A stretch of DNA of 64,000 bases from Collybia mongolica (taxonomy: Eukaryota; Basidiomycota; Agaricomycetes; Agaricales; Clitocybaceae). Below are positions 10,301-21,777 of this stretch, piece by piece. The notes under the pieces were generated by a model. The model did not search any database, was not told the DNA's origin, and saw only the letters and a list, made by a program, of their open reading frames with translations. The translations under genes and the position numbers were made by a program. How positions within the stretch are numbered: the first letter of the stretch is position 1; each line of letters begins with the position of its first letter. The DNA lies in contig JAAXNY010000017.1 of the NCBI GenBank assembly GCA_013420905.1, forward strand, positions 124,001 through 188,000, in the 5' to 3' direction.

Positions 10301-12834
10301 CGAAATTCGTTATACAAGCAAGTAACCAACCATATCATGGAGCCTAGCGAAATTATCGCATTTTTGGACGTTACCATGTCTCTGATGGATTCAGGGACTG
10401 TTTGGGGTAGAAGATCTTCGTCTGTTTCCATGCTATCATCATCGTCTGCTGGGTATAGTGTCCGAAGCTCCTTCAGAGTCGAGTCATAATCAAAGCCCTC
10501 GACAGTTCGTAATCCGGTCCAAAGACATGCGGCAGGAAGCACCGATTTGAGTAAACGGGTAGTCGTCACAGATAAACTTCCCTTAAATTGAAGATCATTC
10601 AGTATAACGAGGAAGAGCAATACAAAAATCAGCACCTTGGTGAATAACAGCTCTTTGGGTCTTAGCTGTCTCATAAGAGTTTCTAACTTCGTGCGACAGA
10701 TATCATCTTCGAACGAGCTCAGGTTGAATTGGGACGTCGAACAATCCAACACGCAAATCCCGAACTTATGTTTGTCGTCCGACTTATCATCCGAAGCTTC
10801 TTCACAGATAGAGACACAATGCCCCGCTTGCTCATCCGTGAGCAGCTCGGCGTCGACTAGGGTGCCGTTGGTGTACACTTTATTGAGCTCCCTAGGTAGG
10901 AATTTAAGATGATTGATCTAGAGCAGAGGGGATCTCACTAACCGCCTGACAATCTTGTCTTTACCCTTGTCTTCACTAACTTTCCCTTTTGACTTGTCTG
11001 CTGCCATTCGCATCTCTGCCCCAAGGGCCGTTTCTGCTTGGTCAACACGCCCGACCTTATAACCTGCATACTGATCAGATAAAAGCCGACATCATACGAA
11101 CCCAACAAACCTTTTCCGAGAAATTTCCTACGTAAGGATATTCCTGTTAGTAAAATTGCACCTTATTTTACAATGATTGCCTTACGCGGCCCAGAAGTTG
11201 AAGGACATCTCGGGAACCCCAACCTTGGTGAAGAATCGTCAGTATTTATGTGGGCTATGTGTAGCAACCCAGTGCACCATGGACATTTTCACCCTTGATG
11301 TAAGCTTTAGGTCGAATTCTTGGTGACCAATGCGGGCATCGTCTTCGTATAGCTTCAAGATACGCATCAATGTTTGGGAAATTGTCAGAGCATGCTTGTA
11401 CTATGTACCTCCAGGAATTTCCTTCCAAATTTTTACAGGTGAGCAATAATTACTGGCTTTTTATGGTGCTCATCTTACCCTTTTTGAAAGAACAAAATCT
11501 GGTAACCGTTTAAAATAGTTAAGATGTATGACGGCATAATTACTCACTGTATCATAGTGATTCTGTTTAATCTATCGAAAACTTTGAGCAGCCGTAATTC
11601 AGAACATGTAAACTCACGAACCTCCCAGAACTAAAGGAATCGAAAGTCAGAAACATCGAAAAAGCCACCACGTGAAGCACTCACCTGCTTTTCAAATGGT
11701 GTGAAATCTTTCCAAGCTTTAGAAGGGATATGAAGGGTGCGTGGATCGTAGTTTGGATCGCCAGGTCTGCGACGCTCTTTATCTTGTATATCAGCCAAGA
11801 AAGCATAAGGATCCTCAGCCGCCTTCTTCTCGTTCTTCTTGCCTTGTTCGCGTTGTTCCGCCGCAGTCAAGAAAGCAAACCCTGTCGAGGAAGCACCGTC
11901 TGTTGGTGTAGATTTCTTCCCACTAGGAGCCTTCTTCGAAGAGGCCTTGCTTTTCGCCTTGGGTGCTTTCGGTGCTTCGTCCTCATCGTCAGTGAAAACA
12001 TCGGAAGAAGCATTCGAACGGTGCGAGACTGAGGAACAGGACGATGATGATTTGACTGATTTTGTTTCGATATCAAAATCGGAAGGAACGATGAAATCAT
12101 CATTGTCAGATGCGTTGGAGCGCGACTTCCGGGCTAGAATATTGAGGTTAGGTAGGAATGGCACTAGGGAGATAGACTCGGACCCTTCTTAACGGGAGAC
12201 TTCTTGAAATTTGTTAGCCTCTTCGAGAACGAACTGGTCACTTCTTCGCATTCATCCTCATCTTCGTCGTCGGTCACGACCATACGTTGCTTCTTGGTCC
12301 GAGCTACGTACGCCCGTTCAGATCCTTCCTGTAATTCTGGTAAGAAGAGTAAAGATTGTACCTTGTGACCTTGTTGGTGATGACTTGACTTGACCTAACC
12401 CTTTCTTTTTGGGCTGTGCGTCTTCGTCAGACTCGTCCAAAATAATTTTGCGTTTACGATGGGTCTTTTCCATTTGGTTAGCGATTCTAAGGTGGAAGCT
12501 ATATATGACCTACTGGGACGCGCAATCTCTCGCCTTCGTCTGAGGACACCATATCAGCGTCTATTGGGTCACTTGTTGGCGGCGTGCTCCTGCCGCCGGA
12601 TGAGGCCGAGCGAGCCATTACTGATGAGTTTAACGCGTGGAAGTCCAAGTATTTGGAGTCGGGCGTCTGCGGTTCCTGCGGGGACGATGGCTGAGACTGT
12701 GACGCGTTCGACTTGGCTGAGCTATCAACCAAAGGCTTTGTGGTTTTCGAATTTGGAGTAGCAGCCGGGCCCTTCCCAAACCAAGTCATCAAGCTTTTCT
12801 GCTTCATTGGTTCAGACTTTTGTTTCGGAGGCAT
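7395..12834 (-). CDS. MSH6: DNA mismatch repair protein MSH6
   Basis: MSH6 pairs with MSH2 (MutS-alpha) to recognise base mismatches and small loops in the nucleus. The start MPPKQKSEPMKQKSLMTWF carries the PCNA-binding PIP box (QKSLMTWF). An acidic Ser/Lys linker and the MSH6 signature DPNYDPRTLHIP follow. The mismatch-reading F-x-E motif is assembled from exons near 11.4 kb (KGKFLELYEDDARIG). Later come GVPEMSFNFWAAKF, the clamp and lever regions, then the ATPase: Walker A GPNMAGKST, STFKVELDE, Walker B LVILDELGRGTSTYDG and FFATHYGSL. The gene has more than 20 introns. The last eleven exon boundaries were checked and stay in phase: 7395-7715, 7783-7926, 7980-8000, 8054-8079, 8133-8182, 8239-8331, 8379-8422, 8473-8499, 8554-8566, 8625-8637, and an exon ending at 8690. 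No inactivating lesion was seen in the parts traced. Confidence 0.93.
8554..8637 (-). other. Two 13-nt microexons and a GC-AG intron encoding the MSH6 Walker A loop
   Basis: On the complement, exon 8625-8637 supplies the codons for P-N-M plus parts of G and A, and exon 8554-8566 supplies the rest of A and G-K-S-T. The next exon (8473-8499) continues V-M-R-M-T-A-T-G-V in phase only if the intron 8500-8553 starts with GC (GCAAGT) and ends with AG. GCAAGT is the usual form of the rare GC donor. The two neighbouring introns (8567-8624 and 8638-8689) have normal GT-AG ends. Confidence 0.8.
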
Positions 12835-13039
12835 GCTGGTAGGTTCGCGTCTGAAAAAAGAGATGAGGAATGATTCGGCTCTGCCAAAAATGTCCAAGGG
12901 GGACAAGAATTCTTGACAGGAACGCGTTGGTGCTTATTTGGTCCATCAATTATTTATGGGGCTGGCGCTTTACGTATCTACATAATCAAGTCTCTTCTTG
13001 GTCTCCTCCGTCGTCCCTGACGAGATTCTTATCATCGAC
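12835..13039. promoter_or_regulatory. Bidirectional promoter between MSH6 and the methyltransferase
   Basis: Only 205 bp separate the divergent start codons of MSH6 (-) and the methyltransferase (+). No other gene fits, so both promoters must lie here. No clear TATA element is visible. Confidence 0.55.
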
Positions 13040-14136
13040 ATGACCATCGTCGATCCCCGCATTCCACCTAACCGAATCGATGGTGACAGAGAGGACGTTG
13101 AGGATATCTTAAATGAGTCTCTCGTTTTACTTGGCGGAGAGCCAACAATCAAAGATGATGCAGTAAGATATGGACCATTAACCCTCACCACCGCACCCAA
13201 GGTACTTGTTTTCATCTTCCAAAGCTAACGGCAATACTGACGAACAACCTATATCAGGAAGGCAAAGTGCGGTTACCAAGCATCTACCTGATGACTACTC
13301 AAATGCTGCACTCTACAAGGCGCTCTCTTTGTTAGCCGACCATCTATTCTCTCCGGCCTTGTATCTCGCAGAGAGAATTGAGCGAGGCCTTATGCCGGTG
13401 AAAGGACAAAGGGGTACGTCGAACTCATAGCACTTCCAAGAAAGTTAACTACACTATGGTAATAGTTATTGAACTCGGAGCTGGGGCTGCTTTACCCTCT
13501 CTGTTATTGGCGATACATCCAGATCCACCATCTCTCGTGGTGGTGACTGATTACCCTGACGATGGGATCCTGGGAAACCTGCGACAAAATGTTGAAAATA
13601 ACAGGGCGCACTATCAAACTGACTGTCGTGTGGAGTGTGTTGGTTTTGAATGGGGATCTTCCGCAGACCCTCTTTTGTAATATTCCCCCGTCCTCACACT
13701 GACCCGCTGACTGATCCATAATTAGGAAACTTTCAACGTCTAGGAACGAAACCTGCCCGGGTTACGATGTTGTAGTCCTCTCCGATCTGCTTCATTTTGA
13801 CACTTCGCATGATATCCTAGTGACATCCATCGGGAGGCTTTTAGCCCAGTCACCTACTTCCAGGGTACACGTTTCAGTAAGACCCAGTGTGTTAGCAATC
13901 TTCAAAGAAAAATTAACTATCATTGTTACTAGGCTGGATACTATACACGCCCGGAAGTTTGTGACAGTTTCTTGGCTAAGTGCAAGGAAGCCGGTTTTTT
14001 GCTCGATGAAATCCATCCTGGGGTTAAAGATGACAAATGGCTTGGAAAAATGACCGTCAGTAGCCTGGATACGGAGGCTTTGGCGACCAGGAAAGCGGCC
14101 TGTCGCTTTTGGATCGGCCGTTGGGCTCAGTACTAA
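13040..14136 (+). CDS. Efm7/Nnt1-like seven-beta-strand methyltransferase
   Basis: An S-adenosylmethionine-dependent methyltransferase. Six exons (13040-13201, 13258-13266, 13320-13413, 13466-13676, 13726-13876, 13933-14136) total 831 nt and give 276 residues in phase. The SAM-binding motif I is VIELGAGAALPSLLLAI. Next come VVVTDYPDDGILGNLRQNV, where TDYPD is the acidic ribose-binding loop typical of Nnt1/Efm7, and YDVVVLSDLLHF as motif IV/post I. Yeast Efm7 modifies the N-terminus and Lys2 of elongation factor eEF1A, and similar proteins were once called nicotinamide N-methyltransferases. The substrate here cannot be read from sequence. The 9-nt second exon (EGK) is inferred because direct joining of the outer exons breaks the frame. 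Confidence 0.8.
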
Positions 14137-14482
14137 CATTCTCTATGAGGTCATAGCTCATATCGGTGCCCGAGTCCCATTTGATGCCAATACTGCCTAG
14201 CCAGGTGCCATATGCACATCAGAACTCAGCAAGGGATGGTATTCCCTCAAATTGCAATACAATTTATCGGCACACCAGCTGCAAGGTGTGACAGATGAGA
14301 TGAACGATGTGACGCGTCGCGGTCGCGTTATTTGGCGTGGTTTGTACCTAGGCTTTGTTCTGATCCCATCAACCCTTCAGATTCGTCACAACCATTTGCT
14401 TCCTTCAATTCTTCAGTTCTGTTACTCCCGCTACCCTTACATGTCCGTCTGCCGCGTCGTCTTGAAGCCATAACGCTGTATT

Positions 14483-17198
14483 ATGGGAATCGCCGGTCTT
14501 CTTCCGGCACTCAAGTCCATCCAGGAAACTAAGCATCTCTCAGAATTTGCTGGTCAGAAGATAGCTGTCGACGCGTACGTTTGGTTGCATAGGGGAGTTC
14601 TAGGCTGTGCCACCGAACTGGCTACGGGGAAAGATACACACAAGTGAGTATTTCTGTCAATTATGAACCAGGGGGACCTGTTTGTTGGCGTCAACGACTC
14701 TCGTTAAAGACAGTTTACCTGACGTGATAGTGTTATCCGTTTAGATATGTCGACTATGCTATGGGGCACGTGCGGCTCCTACGATTCCACAAGATCGAGC
14801 CTTACATAGTATTTGATGGGGGCCCGCTTCCCGCAAAGAGAGGAACCGAGGTTGACCGCAAACAAAGACGCGAAGAAAGCCTCAAAAAAGGAAATGCCCT
14901 GGCGGCACAAGGAAGGCACGCTCAAGCGCGCGAGTGTTATGTTAAATGTGTTGATGTCACACCTCAGATGGCTTTCCAGTTTATCAAGGTCTGTGCTGGT
15001 CGAACTTTCAGGAAAGAGATCGCCATTCAGTCAACTGACGCACCTTCAGGCACTCCGTCAAGAGTCGGTCTCCTACATTGTAGCTCCATACGAGGCAGAT
15101 GCACAGCTCGCGTACTTAGAGCGTGTTGGGATAGTTGATGGAATCATCACAGAAGACTCTGACCTACTTGTGTTCGGTTGCCGTAACGTTCTCTTCAAAT
15201 TCGATGCGAAAACCAGGACCGTAGTACACATCAACCGGGACAGATTTGGCTCAGTATCAACATCTGCATCGGACTCCAATGGGATCTCTCTGGTCGGTTG
15301 GTCCGACAAACAATTCCGCGCGATGGCCATATTGAGTGGATGCGACTATTTACCGAGCATACCTGGAGTCGGTCTGAAAACCGCATGTTCATTGTTGAGG
15401 AAGTGGAAGACAGTCGAGCAAGTAATCCGAACGATCGCGCTCGAGGGGAAAAAATCGGTGCCAAGAGGGTATCTAAGTCAAGTCCAACTGGCCGAAAAAT
15501 GTTTTCTGCACCAGCGAGTGTACTGTCCAAAGCAGGAAAAGCTTGTCCACCTTAGTGACGTAGATGAAACATTGGATAGCGAGGCTGAGGCGTACATTGG
15601 AGGGTGAGTATCTACATGGTCGCCTTTGCTTGTGCTGAGTGCCTATCAGTGATCTCGAGCCCTCTCTAGCAAAGGGGATTGCTTTAGGGGATGTGGATCC
15701 AATTACAATGTTGCCTATGAAGGACATCAATACCAATTTTCAACCCCGCCCCCTCAAGCGTATGCCTCCCGTATCCTTGGATTCGAGCCGAAAGGATAAG
15801 GGCAAGGGTAAAGAGAAAGTGACACTAGCCAAAGATGGTATTCTCACCTTTTTTGGTTCGTTTCCTGCTGAATCAAATTTGCAACAAGTCAAGCTAAGTC
15901 TACGACCAGGTCCAAACCCAACGATACCCCCTCAAAGGAATCGGCATATCTCATCGCCAATACGTCTAAAAAAGCACTCAGTTGGGAAAGCCAGTGGGAA
16001 GAGAACCCTCGCCGAAGTCATGGACCAGGACTTGGTAGCGACTCGAAAACAGAGGTCTAAATTCTTTGCCTCGCCAAAACCAAAGGTCTTACCCCAGTCT
16101 CGGCAGACTGACAACGGCCGTCCTCTTCCTGTTGCTGGTCCTTCTCGTCTATCTGAAAACAAGGAGAACATCTACATCGTGATCGACGACGATGAAACCG
16201 AGCTAGACTCAGGAGTGTCGATGGTGGCTCAAGGCAAGGTCGATTCGGAAATGATGCAAGACATAGATGAACTCCCGTCTATTGATGTGGTTCAGCAAGA
16301 GGACGGTTACATTTCCCCTACCCCATCCTGTTCTGGGGAATTGCAAGACTTATCTTCACCCGTTCGCCCTGGCCATACTCCTGTTGCAAAGAGACGAGAG
16401 GTCGACCATAATTTTGAGGCTGAAATCGTGTCCAGTCCACCCTCCCAAGTCAAACACCGTTTCCATCCAACGACACGGGAGCCTAATCGCACACGCTCAC
16501 TTGATTTCTCTTCGACCGGTACACATAGAACACACCACGGGAATGTCCGCGCTTTCCCTAAAGCTGGTACGGGACGACCGGTCACCACTCGCTCATCGCT
16601 TCCTGGGCCAGATCTGCGGCATTCCTTTGGTGATGAGGATATTGATTGTTCGGACGACGATGCCAAAGTTGTATCACGATCAGCATCCTCGCCCACACCT
16701 ACCCCCTCTCCAGTGACACCCATAATCCAGGAGGATGGCCAGACGCCAGATGCTTTTGACGTCGATGTGCCCTCAGATCCCGAAGAGGAGAATATCAGAG
16801 CGAATGAACTGCGAAAACAAGCCGTAATCGATGGCTGGAGAAACCAATGGGCTCTCAATAAGAACAAAAATGGAGCTCCTCGTACTTCGGAACGTCCAAA
16901 GCTCATGCGGAGGGAGACGAATGTAACCCCACCTGGGCGACAATCGTTGGGTCACATACAATCGCGATTTCGTCCCTATCCTCCCGCCACTACACAATCG
17001 GCGCATTCCAAAATAGTTTTGCAGAAAGATGTCAAGCCTCGGCGAGCACAGGGTAGAAAGAGTCTTCCATTTCTCGAGGCAGTGAGGTCTACTAGCCCCT
17101 CCGCAGTAGATTTGTTCGATGTGGAGTCTCCGGAGTGTGATGTGGCCGCAGACGAGGCCCCATTTCCACAAATGGCAGGTCTCGAACGCTTTCGGTAG
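14483..17198 (+). CDS. EXO1: Exonuclease 1 (XPG/Rad2-family 5'-3' exonuclease and flap endonuclease)
   Basis: EXO1 removes the mismatched strand after MutS-alpha/MutL-alpha action and also resects double-strand breaks and telomeres. Exons 14483-14643, 14745-14988, 15050-15603 and 15650-17198 sum to 2508 nt, or 835 residues. The start MGIAGLLPALKSIQ is the typical N-terminal motif. Metal-binding acids are visible in IAVDAYVWLHRG, YIVFDGGPLPAKRG, YIVAPYEADAQLAYL, ITEDSDLLVFGC and ILSGCDYLPSIPGVGLKTA, the last leading into the helix-two-turn-helix. After about residue 330 the tail is disordered and Ser/Pro-rich. It contains GILTFFGSF (PIP-like but lacking Gln) and IYIVIDDDETE (a SUMO-interacting-motif pattern). 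The length is close to human EXO1. No lesion was seen. Confidence 0.95.
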
Positions 17199-17800
17199 GC
17201 CATTACTGCCCGGACGTTTCGAAAAGCTGTTAACGTATCATGAACCAGATGTGCTTGAAAATCATGAATACCTGTGTCCGTTAAGCAAGCTGCCAGATAG
17301 GCGTATATATGTATACATTATTTACGGTCGAGGGGCCGTACCTTGTACAGATTTTATAGATGAAGCTCAGGAATTTCTGAACGCGTAGTCCATAGTAGTA
17401 GAAGTGTTGAATAGATGACCTCGCTAATGCATTCCTAGAACTCAACTTAAGGTTGCCATCCTGAACCGTTTCATCCTCATCTACAGTAAATGGTGTAGGT
17501 GTGTGTGATATGATGCTACGGGGTGCAAAACGACAAGAAACTCAAGTCGCTCACTAGAGTCAAGATGTCGTCCGTACCAATCAATTATCAAAAGTCGTAG
17601 CTACGTACAAAGGGGAGCTCCCCAGATGACAGACCGTCGACAACAGCCTACCAAGCCAGCGGGAGCGGCGTGCCCTCTCCTCGGGAGATGTAGTCATGCT
17701 AAAGCTTTTACACCCGAGGTGAATCTGGCCGTTCTCCGAGAAGTCGAACACCAGGAAGGCGGATAGCGATCCCTAAGGATCCACTACTGAGTGGTGCCAA
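17199..17800. other. Intergenic region between EXO1 and the first WW-like gene
   Basis: About 600 bp between two convergent genes. It probably holds their 3' ends. Short frames here show no family resemblance. Confidence 0.4.
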
Positions 17801-17801
17801 C

Positions 17802-19911
17802 TCACACCAGGCTCTCGTCATCAGAGACGGACTTCCGTTGGAAGAAGCGCAAGAAAGAGAAATTGCCGAAGAGGGCACCGCATTCGTACCGCGATGTTGT
17901 CATTTGGAAGGCAAAGAAAGCCAAGAGACAGACGCATACTAGTGCGACCGTGGCAGTGGCGCTGAGAAGGGCTGTGAGGACTGTTGCCCAGTGGAAGCAG
18001 AAAACTCCAAGGCCCCAGAAGTACAGCGCCTTGGGGAGCGAATACACGAAGGCGACCAGCTGGAATTTGAATCTTTCAGAGCGGATGGCTTCGAGGTATG
18101 ATAGCTGTCGACAATGAGCAAAGAGGCATGAAAAATCAAACAGATACTCACCGCTCGGGTTGCAGAGGCGCCCTCGAGTTCTTCATGGCGATGCACGAGG
18201 AGAGTAGAAGATATTAGACTTCCACCGAGACACGAGGCAGATATTATGGCCAACAACGTCGACGACTGTATGAAAAAAAATGATGCATGAAGCCTAAAGA
18301 AATGTTAACCGGGACATTTACTTGCATCAAATCGGTATTGCGTACATAAGAATAGGGAAAGTCTGAAGATTTACTTTAAGCAATATGACAATGGAAGGAC
18401 GAAGTGGGTCTCACCATATAAGATATAGTTCTCCAATCTCGTAAACATGTTGATACAAAAGGCTGCCATTGCTGTACGTATACCAGCCGATCCGTGAAAA
18501 TGTCATCCAAGCGCGCGGTGTATGCGTCCGAGATTTTGAATGAGATCAAGGACGTTAATACCGATACGGCATAGCTGTCCTCAGCAGAGTCTTCTAAAAT
18601 CGATTGATCCCTAGATAGGCGCGCCGATTCTTCACCATAATGGGTGGTAAATCTATGATTGACTGCAAAGAAAATAAGGACAACAATCCCCCGGGAATCG
18701 GCCACATTCTCTTACAGACTAAACTCCATAAACGAGCTGCGTTTTATATTAGAATTGAAACTCGCTGGGGGTGGCAGAACTGTGCTTACCGGCAAAGCAA
18801 ATTGTGTGTCCATGGTTGAGGCGGTCTGTGGCGTCGTTAAGGATGGCTGTTGAGAGGAAACACAGAAACAACCGTACCCCGTGAACTCCTCAACAGATCT
18901 ATAAATTTCTGGCACTCAAGAGCTGAGTACGGGAAAGTTGATAAATTGGACGTCATATGGTCTGTGATGAATTGTTCAGCCAGAGACTTCGAGCATGTAG
19001 AAAGGAAATTTTACCAGCAGCCGCATGAGAAAATACACTAACCAATTCATCAAATTTCGCCTCCGAGATTGCCGCTCGGTGCATTGGGAAGTGCTCTATA
19101 TGAGACCAGTAATGCTCTTCTAGTGCCAGTTCTTAAAGACAAGTGAGCGGGGGCGATAGGAAGCAAGATGAGAGAAACCTACTCAAATGGGACGGAGAAA
19201 CGACAGGAAACATATTCAGGTCCTCGGTATTAAGTGTCTCTAACCAGAACTCCATCCGAGTCGAATGATCGACGAAGTAATAGGCACAGTCGTCTCCTTC
19301 GATTTGGAGGAAGAGCTCGAGATCGCCCGAGACCGTGGCATTCTTTTGTGTGAGAATATCCTCAATTGACTTGGCCCAGAAGTTCACCTTCGCCATTATT
19401 TCGGAGTGGTATAAGTAAGCCTCCGTCACAATCCGAGGAAACGAATGTCTATGGAAATACAATCGTCCTTCAGGATGGGTATGAGCCGACCACTGTTCCG
19501 GCAGGTATTCTGGACTATAAGCAAACTGTTACTTGCGATCCATAGGGTGATTAAACAACACTTACACTGGATTACAAGACGAATTGAAGCCTGCTTCGAT
19601 TAATGTATGTGTGGGTACAACCCTGTTATGAGGTTTGTAAGTGATAATAACTCTAGAGAAATGGTCAAGAGAGCTGACATTTTCCCTCCGTCATATCTTC
19701 CGGTGTCCTTGGAGGTTATTTGGCGAAGGAATCCTGCGACTCCACTCCCAAAGACATCGACAAGATCCAAGGTACAACTCTGCCTGTTGGCTGAAAGTAT
19801 GAGAGGAGTATCCATAGAAGGTAATGTTATAGGAAGTCGATTATACCTTTTCGAAAGGCTACTCACTATATATGGCTCGTACTCGAGGGCGGTGCACAAT
19901 TTAAAAGGCAC
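17802..19911 (-). CDS. WW-like domain membrane protein, array copy 1
   Basis: Multi-exon gene; the exact start is not resolved. Near the N-terminus is a WW-like segment, LPEQWSAHTHPEGRLYFHRH then RIVTEAYLY. A second follows about 50 residues later, DDCAYYFVDHSTRMEFWLE. The C-terminal half matches copy 3 at 26.7-29.4 kb (ARLSRDQSI against ARLNQDQSV) and ends in a strongly hydrophobic exon (VLTALLSATATVALVCVCLLAFFAF, quoted in part) before RKSVSDDESLV and a stop. This implies WW-like domains on one side of a membrane and several helices at the C-terminus. Ordinary WW domains bind proline-rich peptides, but the partner here is unknown. The copy looks intact where it can be compared. I recall related genes in other agaricomycetes but no function. 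Confidence 0.6.
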
Positions 19912-20182
19912 TGGCGACTGTGCCTCAGGCTATTAAACAAACGGATTTAAAAAATGTTTTGGGAGCCGGAATCCGGCCGGACAGCCTTAACCACAGGGTC
20001 TCTCCGCGCCTCGAGCGTTCCTTATCACGATGTATTTTGCACTGCCAGCATCCTAGTTCAAAGCACCACTGGTTCTTGTTTTCAGTAGGGCAGTGGCAGG
20101 GATCCGAATTGCTTGTATCCTGGGATCCAAGGCTGTAATAAAAGGTTGTCAAGAGACTTGATTCTCGTTGATAAACCCAACA

Positions 20183-20600
20183 ATGGAGGACTCATTCAAA
20201 CACTCAAAGCCAGCGAAAGCCCTTGACTCCCAGTGAGTCTTCCCTGACATGAAATAGACGCTGTGACACCTGACGTGTACTCAATCAACCACACAGCCAT
20301 CAGGACAGCCTAGACAACGCAGTTAATGGAGAACATTTGAGCTGTAGCCTCGAATTGCTCGACACCCCTCAAAAGTCTACGTCTCAGCAGAAAGCCCCTA
20401 CCAAAATTGAACGAACCACATCCAAGGCCAGTTTACCTTCAAACTCAGACGACAACGACGAGTCTCTCGAGTTCTTCGATTTCCCTTTGTGAGTTCTGCC
20501 CATCAAATAGTTTCTTTGAATCTTACATTGTTTCAGCTCTCCGAGAGGGCGGGTCAACACACCTGTGTCGGGCGGGAAGCCAAAGCCAAAGCCCAAGTGA
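20183..20600 (+). CDS. Small Lys/Pro-tailed protein s1
   Basis: Three exons (20183-20232, 20297-20488, 20537-20600) sum to 306 nt, or 101 residues, with all introns in phase 2 and normal GT-AG ends. The protein starts MEDSFKHSKPAKALDSHHQD, has an acidic centre (SDDNDESLEFFDFPF) and ends SPRGRVNTPVSGGKPKPKPK. It shares a 50-nt phase-2 first exon and a Lys/Pro tail with the next three small genes, so I group them. No signal peptide, membrane segment or CaaX end is present, which argues against a pheromone precursor. Function unknown. Confidence 0.55.
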
Positions 20601-20808
20601 AAAATGTATTCATAACTCTTACATGTCCGTTGCTGTCCATTGCTGTATGTATTTGGTTCTAACGCGCATTACCGGCGTTCCTTATCCAATATTTACCTAC
20701 ACGAGATTTGTATAGCATCATTCATAATCTTGATTGCAAGCGCCTAAACGAAGCTGATCAACACAGGCTTCATTATACAACAATTCAATCAAACACACAG
20801 CTTTATCT

Positions 20809-20819
20809 GTATAAAAACC
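20809..20819 (+). promoter_or_regulatory. TATA-like element upstream of small gene s2
   Basis: The sequence TGTATAAAAAC lies 36-46 nt before the proposed ATG at 20855. That spacing would give a very short leader. No functional evidence beyond the match. Confidence 0.35.
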
Positions 20820-20854
20820 AAGGGAGTTGAGAAACCCCTGTCCTGCTACGCACC

Positions 20855-21323
20855 ATGGAAAAGTCGGAGTCGATCATCACATTCCTCCAATCCTACAAAG
20901 AACGGCTTGTGTCAGTTTTTGTTTACGCTTGTACCCCTCACCTCTCTCCCCTCATGACTCTCCAACTTTGCTTTATAGATCCGCATTGACCAAACGTCAG
21001 CGAGGAATTTATTTATTTCGGAAGTCAAAAGAGTGAGTATCCCATCATACTGACTATTTTTTCTTCCATTCTCAATTTTCAACAGCATTCCCACCAAGCC
21101 CCCCATACCGCCTCTGTACGTTGAATATCCATTGCAGGCTACCTATTCGCTCTTATCCCGAAACCCATGAAGTCATCGAGCCAGAGGCCCGCCAGAAGTC
21201 CCCGCTGTGCAGGCTCCAGGTGTCACAAATACTATTAAGAAGTTTGGCAGGGGCTCGGGCAGTGCGAAAATCACGAAGACCCCCCCGAAGCCGCCCAAGA
21301 AAGAACCGAAGGGTCCAAAATAG
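20855..21323 (+). CDS. Small Lys/Pro-tailed protein s2
   Basis: Exons 20855-20904, 20979-21032, 21086-21115 and 21185-21323 sum to 273 nt, or 90 residues, all joined in phase 2 as in s3 and s4. The product starts MEKSESIITFLQSYKER, has a proline box DIPTKPPIPPLGPPEVPAVQ and ends TKTPPKPPKKEPKGPK. The proline box aligns with LPTSLQPPEPPG of s3. The weak point is the first donor, which reads GCTTGT rather than GT. The nearest GT (4 nt later) puts every later exon out of frame and loses the Lys/Pro tail. The fourth exon uses the second of two possible acceptors. Function unknown. Confidence 0.45.
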
Positions 21324-21777
21324 AGGGATGGGAGGGGTCCATCTTGCGCAATCGGGGGACGTAAGGGTGGGATACAAAGATTGTTGTCTGCCCTGCAGGT
21401 TGTATACACACAATCGAACAAATTTCACTCTGATTTCTCGACGACCCTCGCTCAAGTGGGCTGTCCGGATACTTTGTAAGCAGGGGTGGATATGATGCGG
21501 TTAGAGGGGACCTAGCACGCAACATGGAACTATCCGGTGACTGATGAGCGCCCGCTTCCTGACCACGGGTTCACTCGTTCCACCAAGACTTATTTCTCAT
21601 TGGCGCTCTCGTAATGATCTCCCACACTTCGTCCGCAACATGAGCGCCATTCCAGCATGAGGCGTGAACCTTATTCCCTGGGAGGATATATTGTGGGCGT
21701 TGAGCGATCGATGCTTACTCAACGGTTATCCTGAAATTCACACTGACCATTACTTCTAAACACCACCCACCACAGCC

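Noticed and set aside
16307..16906. 199-codon minus-strand frame
   Set aside because: It lies antisense within the EXO1 tail. The EXO1 frame has recognisable motifs and this one does not.
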